A DNA stretch of 64,000 nucleotides from Mycobacterium sp. DL (lineage in GTDB: Bacteria; Actinomycetota; Actinomycetes; Mycobacteriales; Mycobacteriaceae): assembly GCF_039729195.1 (NCBI RefSeq), contig NZ_CP155796.1, positions 2,728,001 to 2,792,000 on the forward strand, given 5' to 3'. Shown here in pieces: positions 11,520 through 24,370 of the stretch. Under the pieces are notes generated by a model that saw only the letters and a list, made by a program, of their open reading frames with translations, made no database searches and was not told the origin of the DNA. Position numbers and translations under genes: made by a program. Each line of letters starts with the position of its first letter. Position 1 is the first letter of the stretch.

Positions 11520-12269
11520 ATGAGGTGTCGCAGGGTTGCTCTTTTTGCCACGTGCTTCAACGGCGTGATGTGGCCTGAGACGCCGAAAGCCGTTGTGCGG
11601 CTCCTGCGTCGACTGGGATGCGAGGTTTACTTCCCGGTCGAGCAGACCTGCTGCGGGCAGATGTGCACCAACACCGGCTACGCCGACGAGGCGCTGTCGG
11701 CGGTGCGCACCTTCGTCGCTGCCTTCGGCGGATACGACGCCATCGTCGCGCCGTCGGGATCCTGCGTCGCCTCGGTCCGTCACCAGCACCGGGGGATCGC
11801 GGCACGGTCCGGAGACCGGCGGCTGCAGGACGACGTCGCGGCGCTGACGCCCAGGGTGTACGAGCTCTCGGAGTTCCTGGTCGACATCCTCGGGGTCACC
11901 GATGTGGGCGCCTACTTTCCGCACCGTGTCACCTACCATCCGACCTGTCACTCGCTGCGTATGTTGCGGGTGGGCGATCGCCCGTTGAAGCTCCTCGAGG
12001 CGGTGCGCGGCATCGATCTCGTCGACCTGCCCGGGTCCGACCAGTGCTGCGGGTTCGGTGGGACGTTCGCGATGAAAAACGCCGACACCTCGGTGGCGAT
12101 GGGGTCCGACAAAGCGCGAGCCGCGCGCGAAACCGGAGCGGAAGTGCTTGTTGCCGGCGATAATTCGTGCCTCGCGCACATCGGCGGCCTGCTCTCCCGG
12201 GAGCGCAGCGGCATGCGGGTGATGCATCTGGCCGAGATCCTCGCCGCCACCGGGGACGGCCCGGCGTGA
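11520..12269 (+). CDS. lutA: L-lactate utilization protein LutA (Fe-S oxidoreductase subunit)
   Basis: Protein of 249 residues made of two cysteine-rich (CCG-type) domains: TCCGQMC in the first half, and CHSLR with DQCCGFGGTF in the second. These ligate Fe-S clusters as in LutA/YkgE and the GlcF/HdrB family. With LutB and LutC it forms the flavin-independent L-lactate dehydrogenase complex that converts lactate to pyruvate. ATG 11520 gives RRVALFATCFN at the N-terminus, as in the family. It overlaps lutB by 4 bases (GTGA). Confidence 0.9.
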   Translation: MRCRRVALFATCFNGVMWPETPKAVVRLLRRLGCEVYFPVEQTCCGQMCTNTGYADEALSAVRTFVAAFGGYDAIVAPSGSCVASVRHQHRGIAARSGDRRLQDDVAALTPRVYELSEFLVDILGVTDVGAYFPHRVTYHPTCHSLRMLRVGDRPLKLLEAVRGIDLVDLPGSDQCCGFGGTFAMKNADTSVAMGSDKARAARETGAEVLVAGDNSCLAHIGGLLSRERSGMRVMHLAEILAATGDGPA

Positions 12270-13756
12270 CCGGGCATCCCCACGTCGGGGTCACCAACGC
12301 GTTCCTCGGGATGCCCACGTTCCAGAGTGCCGCCCGCGTGGCGTTGAAGGATTCGGTGCTGCGTGGCAACCTGACCCGCGCCACCGGCATCATCCGGGAC
12401 AAGCGTGCCGCCGTCGTCGGCGAACTCGACAACTGGGAGGAGCTGCGACTTGCCGCCGAGGCCATCAAGGACGCGGCGCTGCACCGGCTCGACGAGCACC
12501 TCGAGACGTTCGAGGCCAATGCGACCGCGGCAGGGGCGACGGTGCACTGGGCGCGTGATGCCGAGGAGGCCAACCGCATCGTCGTCGACCTGGTGCGTGC
12601 CGCCGGCGCCTCTGAGGTCGTCAAGGTCAAGTCGATGGCCACCCAGGAGATCGAGCTCAACGAGGCACTGGCCGCCGCGGGCATCAACGCCTGGGAGACC
12701 GACCTGGCCGAGCTCATCGTCCAGCTCGGTGACGACTGGCCCAGCCACATCCTGGTGCCGGCGATACACCGAAACCGGGCCGAGGTGCGGGAGATCTTCC
12801 TGCGGGAGATGGGCAAGGTCGGGCGCCCGGCTCCCGACGATCTGAGCGATGATCCCCGACGGCTTGCCGAAGCCGCCCGGCTGCATCTGCGGGAGAAGTT
12901 CCTGCGAGCCAGGGTGGCGGTGTCGGGCGCCAACTTCGCGATCGCCGACACCGGCAGCCTGGTGGTGGTCGAGTCCGAGGGAAACGGCCGGATGTGCCTG
13001 ACACTGCCGGAAACCTTGATCTCGGTCGTCGGGATCGAGAAGGTCCTGCCGTCGTGGCGCGACCTGGAGGTGTTCCTCCAGGTCTTACCGCGCAGCAGTA
13101 CCGGCGAGCGGGAGAACCCGTACACCTCGATCTGGACCGGGCCGGCAGCCGGGGACGGTCCTCGCAACGTGCACATCGTGCTGCTGGACAACGGACGTAC
13201 CCGGGTGCTGGCCGACCCGCAGGGCCGCTCCGCGCTGCGGTGCATCCGGTGTTCGGCGTGCCTGAACGTCTGCCCGGTCTACGAACGCGCCGGTGGTCAC
13301 TCGTACGGTTCGGTGTATCCGGGGCCGATCGGGGCCGTGCTGACCCCGCAGTTGCGCGGCACCGGCAGCGACGTCGACAAGTCGTTGCCCTTCGCCTCGA
13401 GTCTGTGCGGGGCCTGCTTTGACGTCTGCCCGGTGCGCATCGACATTCCGGCAATGCTGGTGCACCTGCGCACCCGGGTGGTTGACGAGAATCGTGGGGG
13501 CGTGCCGTCGGGGGAGCAGCTGGCCATGAAGGCCGCGGGCTGGCTGTTCGCCGATCACCGCAGGCTCGAGGCTGCGGAGGCAGCCGCTGGTGTCAGCGGA
13601 AAAGTGTTGCGTAGCAGGCTCCTGGGCGCCAAGCAGACTCTGCACTCGCTGCCCTGGCCGGCTCGCGCCTGGTCGGATGCCCGCGATGCGCCGGTGCCGC
13701 CGACCGAGTCGTTCCGGTCCTGGTGGACGCGCACCGACGGGGGTCGCGATGAGTGA
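12266..13756 (+). CDS. lutB: L-lactate utilization iron-sulfur protein LutB
   Basis: Protein of 496 residues. A LUD domain fills the first 300 residues (KVKSMATQEIELNEAL; ANFAIADTGSLVVVESEGN), followed by ferredoxin-type cysteines at 326, 329, 332 and 336 (CIRCSACLNVCP) and 381, 384 and 388 (CGACFDVCP). It is the electron-transfer subunit of the LutABC lactate dehydrogenase. The GTG start at 12266 is in the lutA stop; upstream frame is shadow. It overlaps lutC by 8 bases. Confidence 0.92.
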   Translation: MTGHPHVGVTNAFLGMPTFQSAARVALKDSVLRGNLTRATGIIRDKRAAVVGELDNWEELRLAAEAIKDAALHRLDEHLETFEANATAAGATVHWARDAEEANRIVVDLVRAAGASEVVKVKSMATQEIELNEALAAAGINAWETDLAELIVQLGDDWPSHILVPAIHRNRAEVREIFLREMGKVGRPAPDDLSDDPRRLAEAARLHLREKFLRARVAVSGANFAIADTGSLVVVESEGNGRMCLTLPETLISVVGIEKVLPSWRDLEVFLQVLPRSSTGERENPYTSIWTGPAAGDGPRNVHIVLLDNGRTRVLADPQGRSALRCIRCSACLNVCPVYERAGGHSYGSVYPGPIGAVLTPQLRGTGSDVDKSLPFASSLCGACFDVCPVRIDIPAMLVHLRTRVVDENRGGVPSGEQLAMKAAGWLFADHRRLEAAEAAAGVSGKVLRSRLLGAKQTLHSLPWPARAWSDARDAPVPPTESFRSWWTRTDGGRDE

Positions 13757-14369
13757 TGCCCGAGCCGAGATCCTCGGACGCCTCCGAGACGCGCTGGCCG
13801 ACCGGCCTGCGGTGCCGACGGTGCCGTGGGTCTACGGGCGTGCGGTCGGCACCGGCGACCTCGACGTCGTCGGACGGTTTGTGGAGCGGGTGGCCGACTA
13901 CCGGGCCCGCGTCGAACGCGTTCACGTGACGGGCACCGGAGGTGCGATCGAGGCGGTGCTGCAGGGGTACGGGCGAGTGGTCGCCGATTCGGCGGTGCGG
14001 GCCGCGTGGCCGACCAGCGCCCGGTGGGTCGACGACGTCGGGCTGACCAGCCACGACCTCGACCGCGTCGACGCTGTGGTCACCACGGCGGCGGTGGCGA
14101 TCGCGAACACCGGAACCATCGTGCTCGACCATGGTGCCGGTCAGGGACGGCGGGCGCTGAGCCTGGTTCCTGACGTGCACGTGTGCGTCGTGCATGCCGA
14201 GCAGATCGTCGACGATGTCCCGAATGCGGTAGCGCGACTGATGGATTCAGGTCTGCACACCAGGCCGTTGACGTGGATCAGCGGCCCCAGTGCGACCAGT
14301 GACATCGAGCTGGACCGGGTCGAAGGCGTGCACGGACCCCGCACGCTGCATGTCATCGTCGTCGGCTGA
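13749..14369 (+). CDS. lutC: L-lactate utilization protein LutC
   Basis: Protein of 206 residues containing a single LUD domain, with VVTTAAVAIANTGTIVLDHG and RALSLVPDVHVCVV, the hallmark second half of LutC/YkgG proteins. It is the third component of lactate oxidation and ends the lutABC operon. ATG 13749 lies inside the end of lutB. No lactate permease or GntR-type LutR regulator is adjacent, so control must come from elsewhere or from the divergent promoter region near 11480-11510. Confidence 0.88.
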   Translation: MSDARAEILGRLRDALADRPAVPTVPWVYGRAVGTGDLDVVGRFVERVADYRARVERVHVTGTGGAIEAVLQGYGRVVADSAVRAAWPTSARWVDDVGLTSHDLDRVDAVVTTAAVAIANTGTIVLDHGAGQGRRALSLVPDVHVCVVHAEQIVDDVPNAVARLMDSGLHTRPLTWISGPSATSDIELDRVEGVHGPRTLHVIVVG

Positions 14370-14398
14370 GTCGAACCGACTGAGCCCCGGAGCCCGAG

Positions 14399-14920
14399 TC
14401 AGATCTGGCCGGGCATACCCGTGCCCACCGAGGGCATCGGCGGGGTCACCGGCATCGGTGGAGTCACCGGCATCGCCGGCGGGGCCATCATCGGTGGCGG
14501 TGCGATCGGGGGTGCTGCGATGGGTGGCGGTGCGATCGGGGGAGCCGCGATGGGTGGTGGTGCGATGGGTGGTGGTGCGATCGGCGGTGCTGGTATCGGT
14601 GGTGCGGCAGGCGGCGGCGGAGTCGGCAGGGCGTACGGGCCGCCTGCGCACACGGGGTTGGCGGGCTGGCTGATGCACCCGGGATCTGCGGGGCCGGTGG
14701 GAACGTCGTAAGGACCGCCCAAGCACGCAGCGACCTCGGGCATCGCCGCACATCTGGGGTCATCCGGGCTGGTCGGAACACCGGAATCGGGATTCGGGGG
14801 CGGCGGAGGTGTGGCGGCCGCCGGCGCGGTCGCACCCGACGCGGCCAGACCGACAAACGCTACAGCCACAGCGGTCCGGGTCAATGCGCCGCGTACCCGC
14901 GAAGCCAATTGCCGACTCAT
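14399..14920 (-). CDS. Secreted proline-rich repeat protein
   Basis: Protein of 173 residues. A signal peptide (basic start, hydrophobic segment about 14-30, Ala-rich cleavage region before residue 38) leads to a mature protein with a duplicated motif CxxxxxxxxCxGGPY (C57/C66 and C82/C91), then a proline tract built of APPIA/PPPIA pentapeptides (about 103-150) and two PVTPPM units. The ribosome-binding site GAGGAGAAACGG directly precedes the ATG. Such Ala-Pro-rich secreted proteins are common on the mycobacterial surface; I do not know a function. The cysteine pairs may form disulfides. Confidence 0.8.
   Translation of the reverse strand: MSRQLASRVRGALTRTAVAVAFVGLAASGATAPAAATPPPPPNPDSGVPTSPDDPRCAAMPEVAACLGGPYDVPTGPADPGCISQPANPVCAGGPYALPTPPPPAAPPIPAPPIAPPPIAPPPIAAPPIAPPPIAAPPIAPPPMMAPPAMPVTPPMPVTPPMPSVGTGMPGQI
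14490..14609. repeat. Eight 15-bp tandem units coding for a proline pentapeptide
   Basis: Units begin every 15 bases from 14490 with ATCGG or ATGGG on the plus strand, the first being ATCGGTGGCGGTGCG. On the minus strand they encode (A/P)PP(I/M)-type pentapeptides. A second repeat of 18 bases (PVTPPM) lies just before, at about 14430-14470. Copy number is likely to vary between strains. Confidence 0.8.
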
Positions 14921-15298
14921 CCGTTTCTCCTCATCGGGAATCGCGATCGACCGTTAAAACATTTGCTGTCGCGACCGTTCGCCGCCCATCGTTGCACGGC
15001 TGATTGTTCCCTGGGAGTAGAACACCAAAAATTCATCGCACCGTGGGAACGGCGATGATGGCGCTGTCCACCCAGTTTGGAGGTGTTCGAACGACGTCAT
15101 GGCCCGAATCCGGATTGGCAAGCGGATCCGTTTCAGGCGTCGCACGACCGGTGAGGAGTGGATATCCGCTAATTATCGCCAATGTCTATTCGGTAGCTCA
15201 GAAGTCGATTGAGCCATTCGCCGGAATTGCATTCCAGCAGGCGTCTAGTCGTACTTTCGATGCTGGAATGCAATTCCGGCGACAGTTTGCGCGCAGCC
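14921..15298. other. Non-coding gap between the proline-rich gene and pgl
   Basis: No convincing gene. It has the upstream region of the proline-rich gene (about 14921-15000), a stretch with no recognised signal, and the large inverted repeat at 15218-15282 next to the pgl stop. Its base composition is visibly less GC-rich than the flanking genes. Confidence 0.6.
15218..15282. terminator. 22-bp perfect inverted repeat after the tkt-to-pgl operon
   Basis: The arms 15218-15239 and 15261-15282 are exact reverse complements (core GCCGGAATTGCATTCCAGCA), with a 21-base loop. It lies 17 bases beyond the pgl stop on the minus strand. A hairpin this strong could end or protect the operon mRNA, although no T-run follows. 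It could equally be the relic of a mobile inverted repeat. Confidence 0.5.
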
Positions 15299-16027
15299 TC
15301 AGAGCTTGGAAGCCGCTTCTTCGTCGAGAAGCCACACCGTCGACTCGCTGCCGATCGCACCCGCCGCGGGGATGTCCACCGGCTTGGCGCCGCCGATCGC
15401 CGCGGCTACCGCCTCGGCCTTGGCTGCCCCGGAGACCACCAGCCAGACTTCCCGTGACCGCCGGATCGCGGGCAGCGTCAGCGTGATGCGGCGCGGCGGT
15501 GGTTTCGGCGAGTCCGTCACTCCGACCACCAGCCGTTCGGTCTCCTGGACGGCCGCAGTGTCGGGGAACAACGAGTTGATATGGCCCTCGCCCCCCATGC
15601 CCAGCAAGTGCACGTCGAATTCCGGTCCGGCTTCGAAGCTCTCGTCCAGCAGTTGGGCGTATCCCTGCGCGGCCGCGTCGAGGTCGTCGCCGAACTCGCC
15701 GTCAGTCGCCGCCATCGCGTGCACATTGGTGGCCGGAATCCCGATGTGATCCAGCAACGCTTCACGGGCCTGCTTGTCGTTGCGCTCGTCGTCGTCGGCG
15801 GGGACGAAACGTTCGTCGCCCCAGTACACGTGCACCCTGTCCCAGTTGATCTCGTCGCTGCGCTCACGGACCCGCTCCAGCAGCGCGATACCGGTTCCGC
15901 CGCCGGTCAGCACGACGGCCGCTTCACCTCGCGCGGCAATCGCGTCGATGATCGTGCCGACCAGACGGTCGCCGGTCGCCTTCGCCAACTCGGCAGGGTC
16001 GGAGTAGGTTTCGACGATCGGACTCAT
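15299..16027 (-). CDS. pgl: 6-phosphogluconolactonase
   Basis: Protein of 242 residues of the SOL/DevB family, with [14 protein letters not shown], the active-region motif [10 protein letters not shown] and [15 protein letters not shown]. It hydrolyses 6-phosphogluconolactone in the oxidative pentose-phosphate pathway. It is the last gene of the tkt-tal-zwf-opcA-pgl operon, and its ATG overlaps the opcA stop (ATGA at 16024-16027). The start at 16027 gives the family N-terminus; the frame open to 16417 is shadow of opcA. Confidence 0.95.
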   Translation of the reverse strand: MSPIVETYSDPAELAKATGDRLVGTIIDAIAARGEAAVVLTGGGTGIALLERVRERSDEINWDRVHVYWGDERFVPADDDERNDKQAREALLDHIGIPATNVHAMAATDGEFGDDLDAAAQGYAQLLDESFEAGPEFDVHLLGMGGEGHINSLFPDTAAVQETERLVVGVTDSPKPPPRRITLTLPAIRRSREVWLVVSGAAKAEAVAAAIGGAKPVDIPAAGAIGSESTVWLLDEEAASKL

Positions 16028-16931
16028 ATGTAGACCACCTTGTCGATGCCTCCCAGCGCTTCGTGGTAAATCTCGTCGGGGTCGAGTCGGCGCATGTCCT
16101 CGGCCAAGCACTCCCGGGTTTCCCTGCGCGCCAACGGAACAAGTGCGTCCGGCTTGGCCGTGCGGGTGATCGTGGCAGTGATGCCCTCCTGTGGGCGACT
16201 GAGGGTGATGGTCTCGGTGGGACGGACCAGTTCGACCTTGAGCTCGCCGACGGCGCGTTGCACCTGGCCGTCGATGCGACTTGCCAGCCAGCCTGCCAGG
16301 ATGTCCAGTGCGGGTTCGGTCTTCAGCCCCGACACCACCGCCGAGGTGACCGGTTCGTGTGGCGCCTGATCCAGCGCCGACGTCAGCAGCGCTCGCCAGT
16401 AGGTGATCCGGCTCCACGCCAGGTCGGTGTCACCCGAGGTGTACCCCTTGAGCCGGCTCTTGATGCACTCCAGTGGGTCAGCGCCGTTGGTCGCATCCGT
16501 GATCCGGCGGATCGCCAACTTGCCCAGGGGATCGTCGGCGGGTACCCGGGGCGCGACATCGGGCCACCACGTCACGACAGGGGTGTCAGGCAGCAGAAAC
16601 GGCATCACGACACTGCTCGCGTGCTTGGCCAGTGGGCCGGACAGTCGTAGCACGACGACCTCGTTGGCTCCGGCATCCCTGCCGACGCGCAATTGCGCAT
16701 CGAGACGGGCCTTGTCGGCAAGGCGGTCACCAGGAGTCACGACGATCACCCGACACGGGTGCTCCCGGCTGGCAGCGTTGGCGGCCTCTATCGAATCTTC
16801 CAGCAGCGCTTCACTATCCGGTGCGATGACCAACGTCAGGACGCGACCGAGCGTGATGGCACCGCCTTCCTCGCGGAGTGCGACGATCTTCTTGTTGATG
16901 ACGTCGGTGGTGCTGTCCGGCAGATCGACGA

Positions 16932-16935
<4 letters not shown>
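16024..16935 (-). CDS. opcA: Glucose-6-phosphate dehydrogenase assembly protein OpcA
   Basis: Protein of 303 residues, with the family motifs [10 protein letters not shown] at the start, [29 protein letters not shown] and [14 protein letters not shown]. OpcA is required for full activity and assembly of G6PDH in cyanobacteria and actinobacteria. ATG 16935 overlaps the zwf stop (ATGA) and matches the family N-terminus better than the ATG 12 bases upstream. It sits between zwf and pgl, as in other mycobacteria. Confidence 0.93.
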
Positions 16936-18479
<1,544 letters not shown>

Positions 18480-18487
18480 CGGTCGTC

Positions 18488-19606
18488 TCAGGACTTCTTG
18501 TCTTCGAGCTGGCCCTGGGTGGCCTCGAGCAACTCCTGCCAGGACTTCTCGAACTTCTCGACGCCCTCGTTCTCCAGCACCAGGAACACGTCGGTGAGGT
18601 CGATGCCGATCGCGGAGAGCTGGTCGAAGATGTCCTGAGACTCCGCCGCGCGCCCGGTCACCGTGTCTCCGGTGATCACTCCGTGGTCGGCGACGGCATC
18701 CATGGTCTTCTCGGGCATGGTGTTGACGGTGTTGGGGGCGACCAACTCGGTGACGTAGAGCGTGTCCGAGTAGTCCGGGTTCTTCACGCCGGTCGAGGCC
18801 CACAGTGGTCGCTGGACCCGGGCGCCGTCGGCCTTGAGGGGGGCGAATCGATCACCGCCGAGGAACACCTCCTCGTAGGCGGCATAGGCCAACCGCGCGT
18901 TGGCGACACCAGCCTTGCCGCGGAGTGCCAGTGCGTCCTGGCTGCCGATCTTCTCGAGCCGGGCGTCGATCTCCGTGTCCACCCGCGAGACGAAAAATGA
19001 TGCGACGGAATGGATCCGCGATACGTCGTGGCCGGCCTCCTTCGCCTTCTCCAACCCGGCGAGATAGGCGTCCATCACCAGTCGATGGCGTTCCACCGAG
19101 AAGATCAGCGTCACGTTCACCGAGATTCCCTCGGCAATGACGGCAGTGATCGCCGGCAGTCCTGCCTCGGTGGCGGGGATCTTGATCAGCAGGTTGGGCC
19201 GGTCGACGATCTTCCAGAGCTCGATGGCCTGCAGGATCGTCTTGTCGGTGTCGTGGGCGAGCCGCGGGTCGACCTCGATGGAGACCCGTCCGTCGATCCC
19301 GCCGGAAAGCTCGTACTGCTTGGCCAGCACGTCGCAGGCGTTGCGGACATCGTCGGTGGTGACCGTACGGATCGTCGCGTCGACGTCGGCGCCCCGTTCG
19401 GCGAGCTCCTTGACCTGGGCGTCGTAGGCATCACCCTTCGACAGGGCGGCCTGGAAGATCGACGGGTTGGTCGTCACGCCGACCACCGACTTGGTATCGA
19501 TCAGCTCCTGTAGATTGCCGGTCTGCAGCCGGTCGCGGGACAGGTCGTCGAGCCACACCGATACGCCTGCGGCGGCCAGTGCGGCCAGATTCTGGTTCTG
19601 GGTCAT
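18488..19606 (-). CDS. tal: Transaldolase
   Basis: Protein of 372 residues. It has the N-terminal [25 protein letters not shown], and the Schiff-base Lys in [12 protein letters not shown], with later [12 protein letters not shown]. It exchanges three-carbon units in the non-oxidative pentose-phosphate pathway. The ATG at 19606 is preceded by TGAGGAAAT as ribosome-binding site, 16 bases after the tkt stop. Length is typical of the long actinobacterial transaldolases. Confidence 0.96.
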   Translation of the reverse strand: MTQNQNLAALAAAGVSVWLDDLSRDRLQTGNLQELIDTKSVVGVTTNPSIFQAALSKGDAYDAQVKELAERGADVDATIRTVTTDDVRNACDVLAKQYELSGGIDGRVSIEVDPRLAHDTDKTILQAIELWKIVDRPNLLIKIPATEAGLPAITAVIAEGISVNVTLIFSVERHRLVMDAYLAGLEKAKEAGHDVSRIHSVASFFVSRVDTEIDARLEKIGSQDALALRGKAGVANARLAYAAYEEVFLGGDRFAPLKADGARVQRPLWASTGVKNPDYSDTLYVTELVAPNTVNTMPEKTMDAVADHGVITGDTVTGRAAESQDIFDQLSAIGIDLTDVFLVLENEGVEKFEKSWQELLEATQGQLEDKKS

Positions 19607-19622
19607 GTCGATTTCCTCAGTT

Positions 19623-21716
<2,094 letters not shown>

Positions 21717-21913
21717 GAGGCGCACTCCTAGGTTGGGTGGGGCGTGTCGGTCCGCATCAACCACCCTAACGGGGAACGCCTCGGCAACGCAGAGCTCATC
21801 CCTGCACTTGTCGGGATCCGACCCCTGCAATTACGGGGATCGACGCCTGCGGTCTACCATCGTGTGTAGTAGATGCCCGGGGTGGCGCACGCTGTCGTTG
21901 AGGAGTTGGTTGC

Positions 21914-22867
21914 GTGAGGATTCGCGAAGGCCACCTCGTCGGCGATCCAGCCGGTGGGGCGGCGGGCTCCTCGAACCGCTTCCGCACCGTGATTCTCGGC
22001 TACATCGCGCTGACCAAGCCTCGTGTCATCGAGTTGCTTCTCGTCACCACCATCCCGGCCATGCTGCTCGCCGACCGCGGCACCGTGGACCCATTGTTGA
22101 TCCTCAACACCCTGGTCGGCGGACTGCTCGCGGCCGCAGGCGCCAACACGCTGAACTGCGTTGCCGACGCCGACATCGACAAGATGATGAAGCGCACCGA
22201 GCGCCGGCCGCTGGCCCGCGCGACGGTGCCCAGAAGCCACGCGCTGGTGTTCGGGCTGGCGCTGTCGGTCGGGTCGTTCTTCTGGTTGTGGTGGACGACC
22301 AACCTGCTCTCCGCCCATCTTGCGGGCGCCACCATCGCCTTCTATGTGCTGGTGTACACGCTGCTGCTCAAGCGGCGCACCTCGCAGAACGTGGTGTGGG
22401 GTGGAGCGGCGGGCTGCATGCCGGTGATGATCGGCTGGTCCGCGGTGACCGGCACGATCCAGTGGCCCGCGTTGGTGATGTTCCTGATCATCTTCTTCTG
22501 GACGCCTCCGCACACCTGGGCGCTGGCCATGCGTTACAAAGAGGACTACAAAGCCGCAGGCGTGCCGATGCTCCCGGCTGTGGCCACCGAGCAGCAGGTC
22601 ACCAAGCAGATTCTGATCTACACCTGGCTCACCGTCGTGGCGACGCTGGCTTTGGCGCTGACCACAGGCTGGCTCTATGCGGCGGTGGCGATCGTGGCAG
22701 GCACCTGGTTCCTGGTGATGGCCCACCAGTTGTATGCAGGCGTGCGCCGGGGCGAGCCGGTGAAACCACTGAGGCTGTTCCTGCAGTCGAACAACTACCT
22801 CGCCGTGGTGTTCTGCGCGCTGGCCGTGGACTCGGCTCTGGCGCTGCCCACCCTGCTCTCGGTCTAA
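21914..22867 (+). CDS. ctaB: Protohaem IX farnesyltransferase (haem O synthase)
   Basis: Protein of 317 residues from the UbiA prenyltransferase superfamily. The first Asp-rich site is [20 protein letters not shown], the second is [16 protein letters not shown], and about nine membrane segments surround them. It attaches farnesyl to haem B to give haem O, the substrate of CtaA. A GAGGAG ribosome-binding site precedes the GTG start at 21914. The stop overlaps that of the convergent arfB gene by 4 bases. M. tuberculosis, as I recall, has a PE_PGRS gene between tkt and ctaB; here there is only a 197-bp divergent spacer. Confidence 0.95.
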   Translation: MRIREGHLVGDPAGGAAGSSNRFRTVILGYIALTKPRVIELLLVTTIPAMLLADRGTVDPLLILNTLVGGLLAAAGANTLNCVADADIDKMMKRTERRPLARATVPRSHALVFGLALSVGSFFWLWWTTNLLSAHLAGATIAFYVLVYTLLLKRRTSQNVVWGGAAGCMPVMIGWSAVTGTIQWPALVMFLIIFFWTPPHTWALAMRYKEDYKAAGVPMLPAVATEQQVTKQILIYTWLTVVATLALALTTGWLYAAVAIVAGTWFLVMAHQLYAGVRRGEPVKPLRLFLQSNNYLAVVFCALAVDSALALPTLLSV

Positions 22868-23295
22868 TCCCGGTCCCAGACGCCCCGGCGTCCCATCTTG
22901 TCGCGGCCCCGCCGCTTCTTGTCCGCGATCCGTTGCTCTTTCGACCCTCGTGTGGGTTTGGTGGGCCGACGCACCGGCGGTGGCGCGGCGGCCGCTGCCC
23001 GAAGGACGCGGGCCATGCGCTCGCGGGCGGCGATGCGGTTCTGGAGTTGGGCGCGATGCTCGCTGGCCGTCACGACCAGCACGCCGTCGATGAGACGATT
23101 GCCCAGCCTGGCGAGCATCCGGTCGCGCAACCACTCCGGCACCGAGGACGAGCGGGCGAGGTCGAACGACAGCTCTACCCGGCTGTCGGCGGTGTTCACG
23201 CCCTGCCCTCCAGGGCCGGAGGACCTGGAGAAGCGTTCGCTGAGATCGGACGCGGGCACCACCAGGGTGCGCGTCACGATCAGGTCCTCGGCCAC
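22864..23295 (-). CDS. arfB: Peptidyl-tRNA hydrolase ArfB (stalled-ribosome rescue)
   Basis: Protein of 143 residues. The GGQ catalytic motif is in [16 protein letters not shown] (about 25-40), as in class I release factors, and the C-terminus is the basic tail ([20 protein letters not shown]) that enters the empty mRNA channel. It releases peptides from ribosomes stalled without a stop codon. The start at GTG 23295 has TACCCT 7 bases upstream (23303-23308), a leaderless geometry. Confidence 0.9.
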   Translation of the reverse strand: MAEDLIVTRTLVVPASDLSERFSRSSGPGGQGVNTADSRVELSFDLARSSSVPEWLRDRMLARLGNRLIDGVLVVTASEHRAQLQNRIAARERMARVLRAAAAAPPPVRRPTKPTRGSKEQRIADKKRRGRDKMGRRGVWDRD

Positions 23296-23302
23296 GCTGA
23301 CC

Positions 23303-23308
23303 AGGGTA
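23303..23308 (-). promoter_or_regulatory. Probable -10 of arfB
   Basis: On the minus strand TACCCT lies 7 bases before GTG 23295, without a ribosome-binding site. Confidence 0.4.
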
Positions 23309-23339
23309 GAACGTCGCCGTCGAGGGGCGAACGCGTCAG

Positions 23340-24323
23340 CTAGGGGATCAGCACCACCGAGCCGACGGTCTTTCGCCCCTGCAGATCGCGGTGGGCCTGC
23401 TCGGCGTCGCGGAGCTCGTACCGGTTGCTCACCGTGACGGTCAGTGTGCCGTCGGCGATCGCGGTGAGCAGTTCGCCGGCCCGCCAGGAGAATTCATCCG
23501 CTGTGCGGGTGTGGTGTGCCAGGTTCGGTCGGGTCAAAAACACCGAGCCCGCAGCGTTGAGGCGCTGCGGGTCGAACGGCGGCACCGGACCGCTGGCCGC
23601 GCCGAACAGAGCCAGCGTGCCGCGCACGGCCAGACTGGCCAGGCTGGCGTCGAACGTCGACGCGCCCACGCCGTCGTACACCGCGGCGACGCCGTTGCCC
23701 TCGGTCAACTCACGGATCTGATCGCCGAAGGATTGCGGATCGTCGGGGTAGTCGAGCACGGCGACTGCGCCCGCCTGCCGGGACAACTCGGCCTTGTCGG
23801 GGGTGGACACCGTCGTGATGACCGATGCGGCGAGGCTGGTCGCCCACTGGGTGAGGATCAGCCCCACCCCGCCAGCACCGGCATGCATCAGCACGGTGTC
23901 ACCCTGCTGCACCGGGTAGGTCGACTTGATCAGGTAGTGGGCCGTCATCCCTTTGAGGAGCGCCGACGCTGCCACGTCCGGGGCCACTCCCTCAGGCACG
24001 TAGGCGACAAAATCAGCTGGCGCCAAACAGTATTCGGCGTAGGCGCCGAACCCTTGTGCGGTCACCACCCGGTCGCCCACGGTGAGCGCGGCCACGTCCT
24101 CTCCGACCGCCTCGATGGTTCCGCAGACCTCGGTGCCCACGACGAACGGAACCTCGCGCGGGTACAGGCCGGACCGGAAGTAGGTGTCGATGAAGTTCAC
24201 GCCGACGGCCTCGGCCTTGATCAGTATCTGTCCGGGACCCGGTGAGGGTTGCGGGTGTTCGACATAGGACAGGACTTCGGGCCCGCCGGTCTCGGCGACT
24301 TCGATGGCGTACATGCTGACCAT
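23340..24323 (-). CDS. qor: NADPH:quinone oxidoreductase (zeta-crystallin type)
   Basis: Protein of 327 residues, zinc-free medium-chain dehydrogenase. An N-terminal GroES-like domain (GQILIKAEAVGVNFIDTYFRSG) is followed by the nucleotide-binding motif HAGAGGVGLILTQWA near residue 150 and SVVLIP at the C-terminus. It reduces quinones with NADPH. ATG 24323 follows GAGGAGGCAAG, a strong ribosome-binding site, so I prefer it to the ATG 9 bases later. It is divergent from the ATP-grasp gene. Confidence 0.9.
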   Translation of the reverse strand: MVSMYAIEVAETGGPEVLSYVEHPQPSPGPGQILIKAEAVGVNFIDTYFRSGLYPREVPFVVGTEVCGTIEAVGEDVAALTVGDRVVTAQGFGAYAEYCLAPADFVAYVPEGVAPDVAASALLKGMTAHYLIKSTYPVQQGDTVLMHAGAGGVGLILTQWATSLAASVITTVSTPDKAELSRQAGAVAVLDYPDDPQSFGDQIRELTEGNGVAAVYDGVGASTFDASLASLAVRGTLALFGAASGPVPPFDPQRLNAAGSVFLTRPNLAHHTRTADEFSWRAGELLTAIADGTLTVTVSNRYELRDAEQAHRDLQGRKTVGSVVLIP

Positions 24324-24370
24324 CTTGCCTCCTCGGTGAAGTCGGCTTCCTGGGTAGAGTCGATCGGGTC

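Noticed and set aside
14421..14711. Plus-strand Gly-rich open frame resembling a PE_PGRS fragment
   Set aside because: It is the complement of the proline-codon repeat of the minus-strand secreted protein, which has a signal peptide and a ribosome-binding site; the Gly-rich reading is a by-product.
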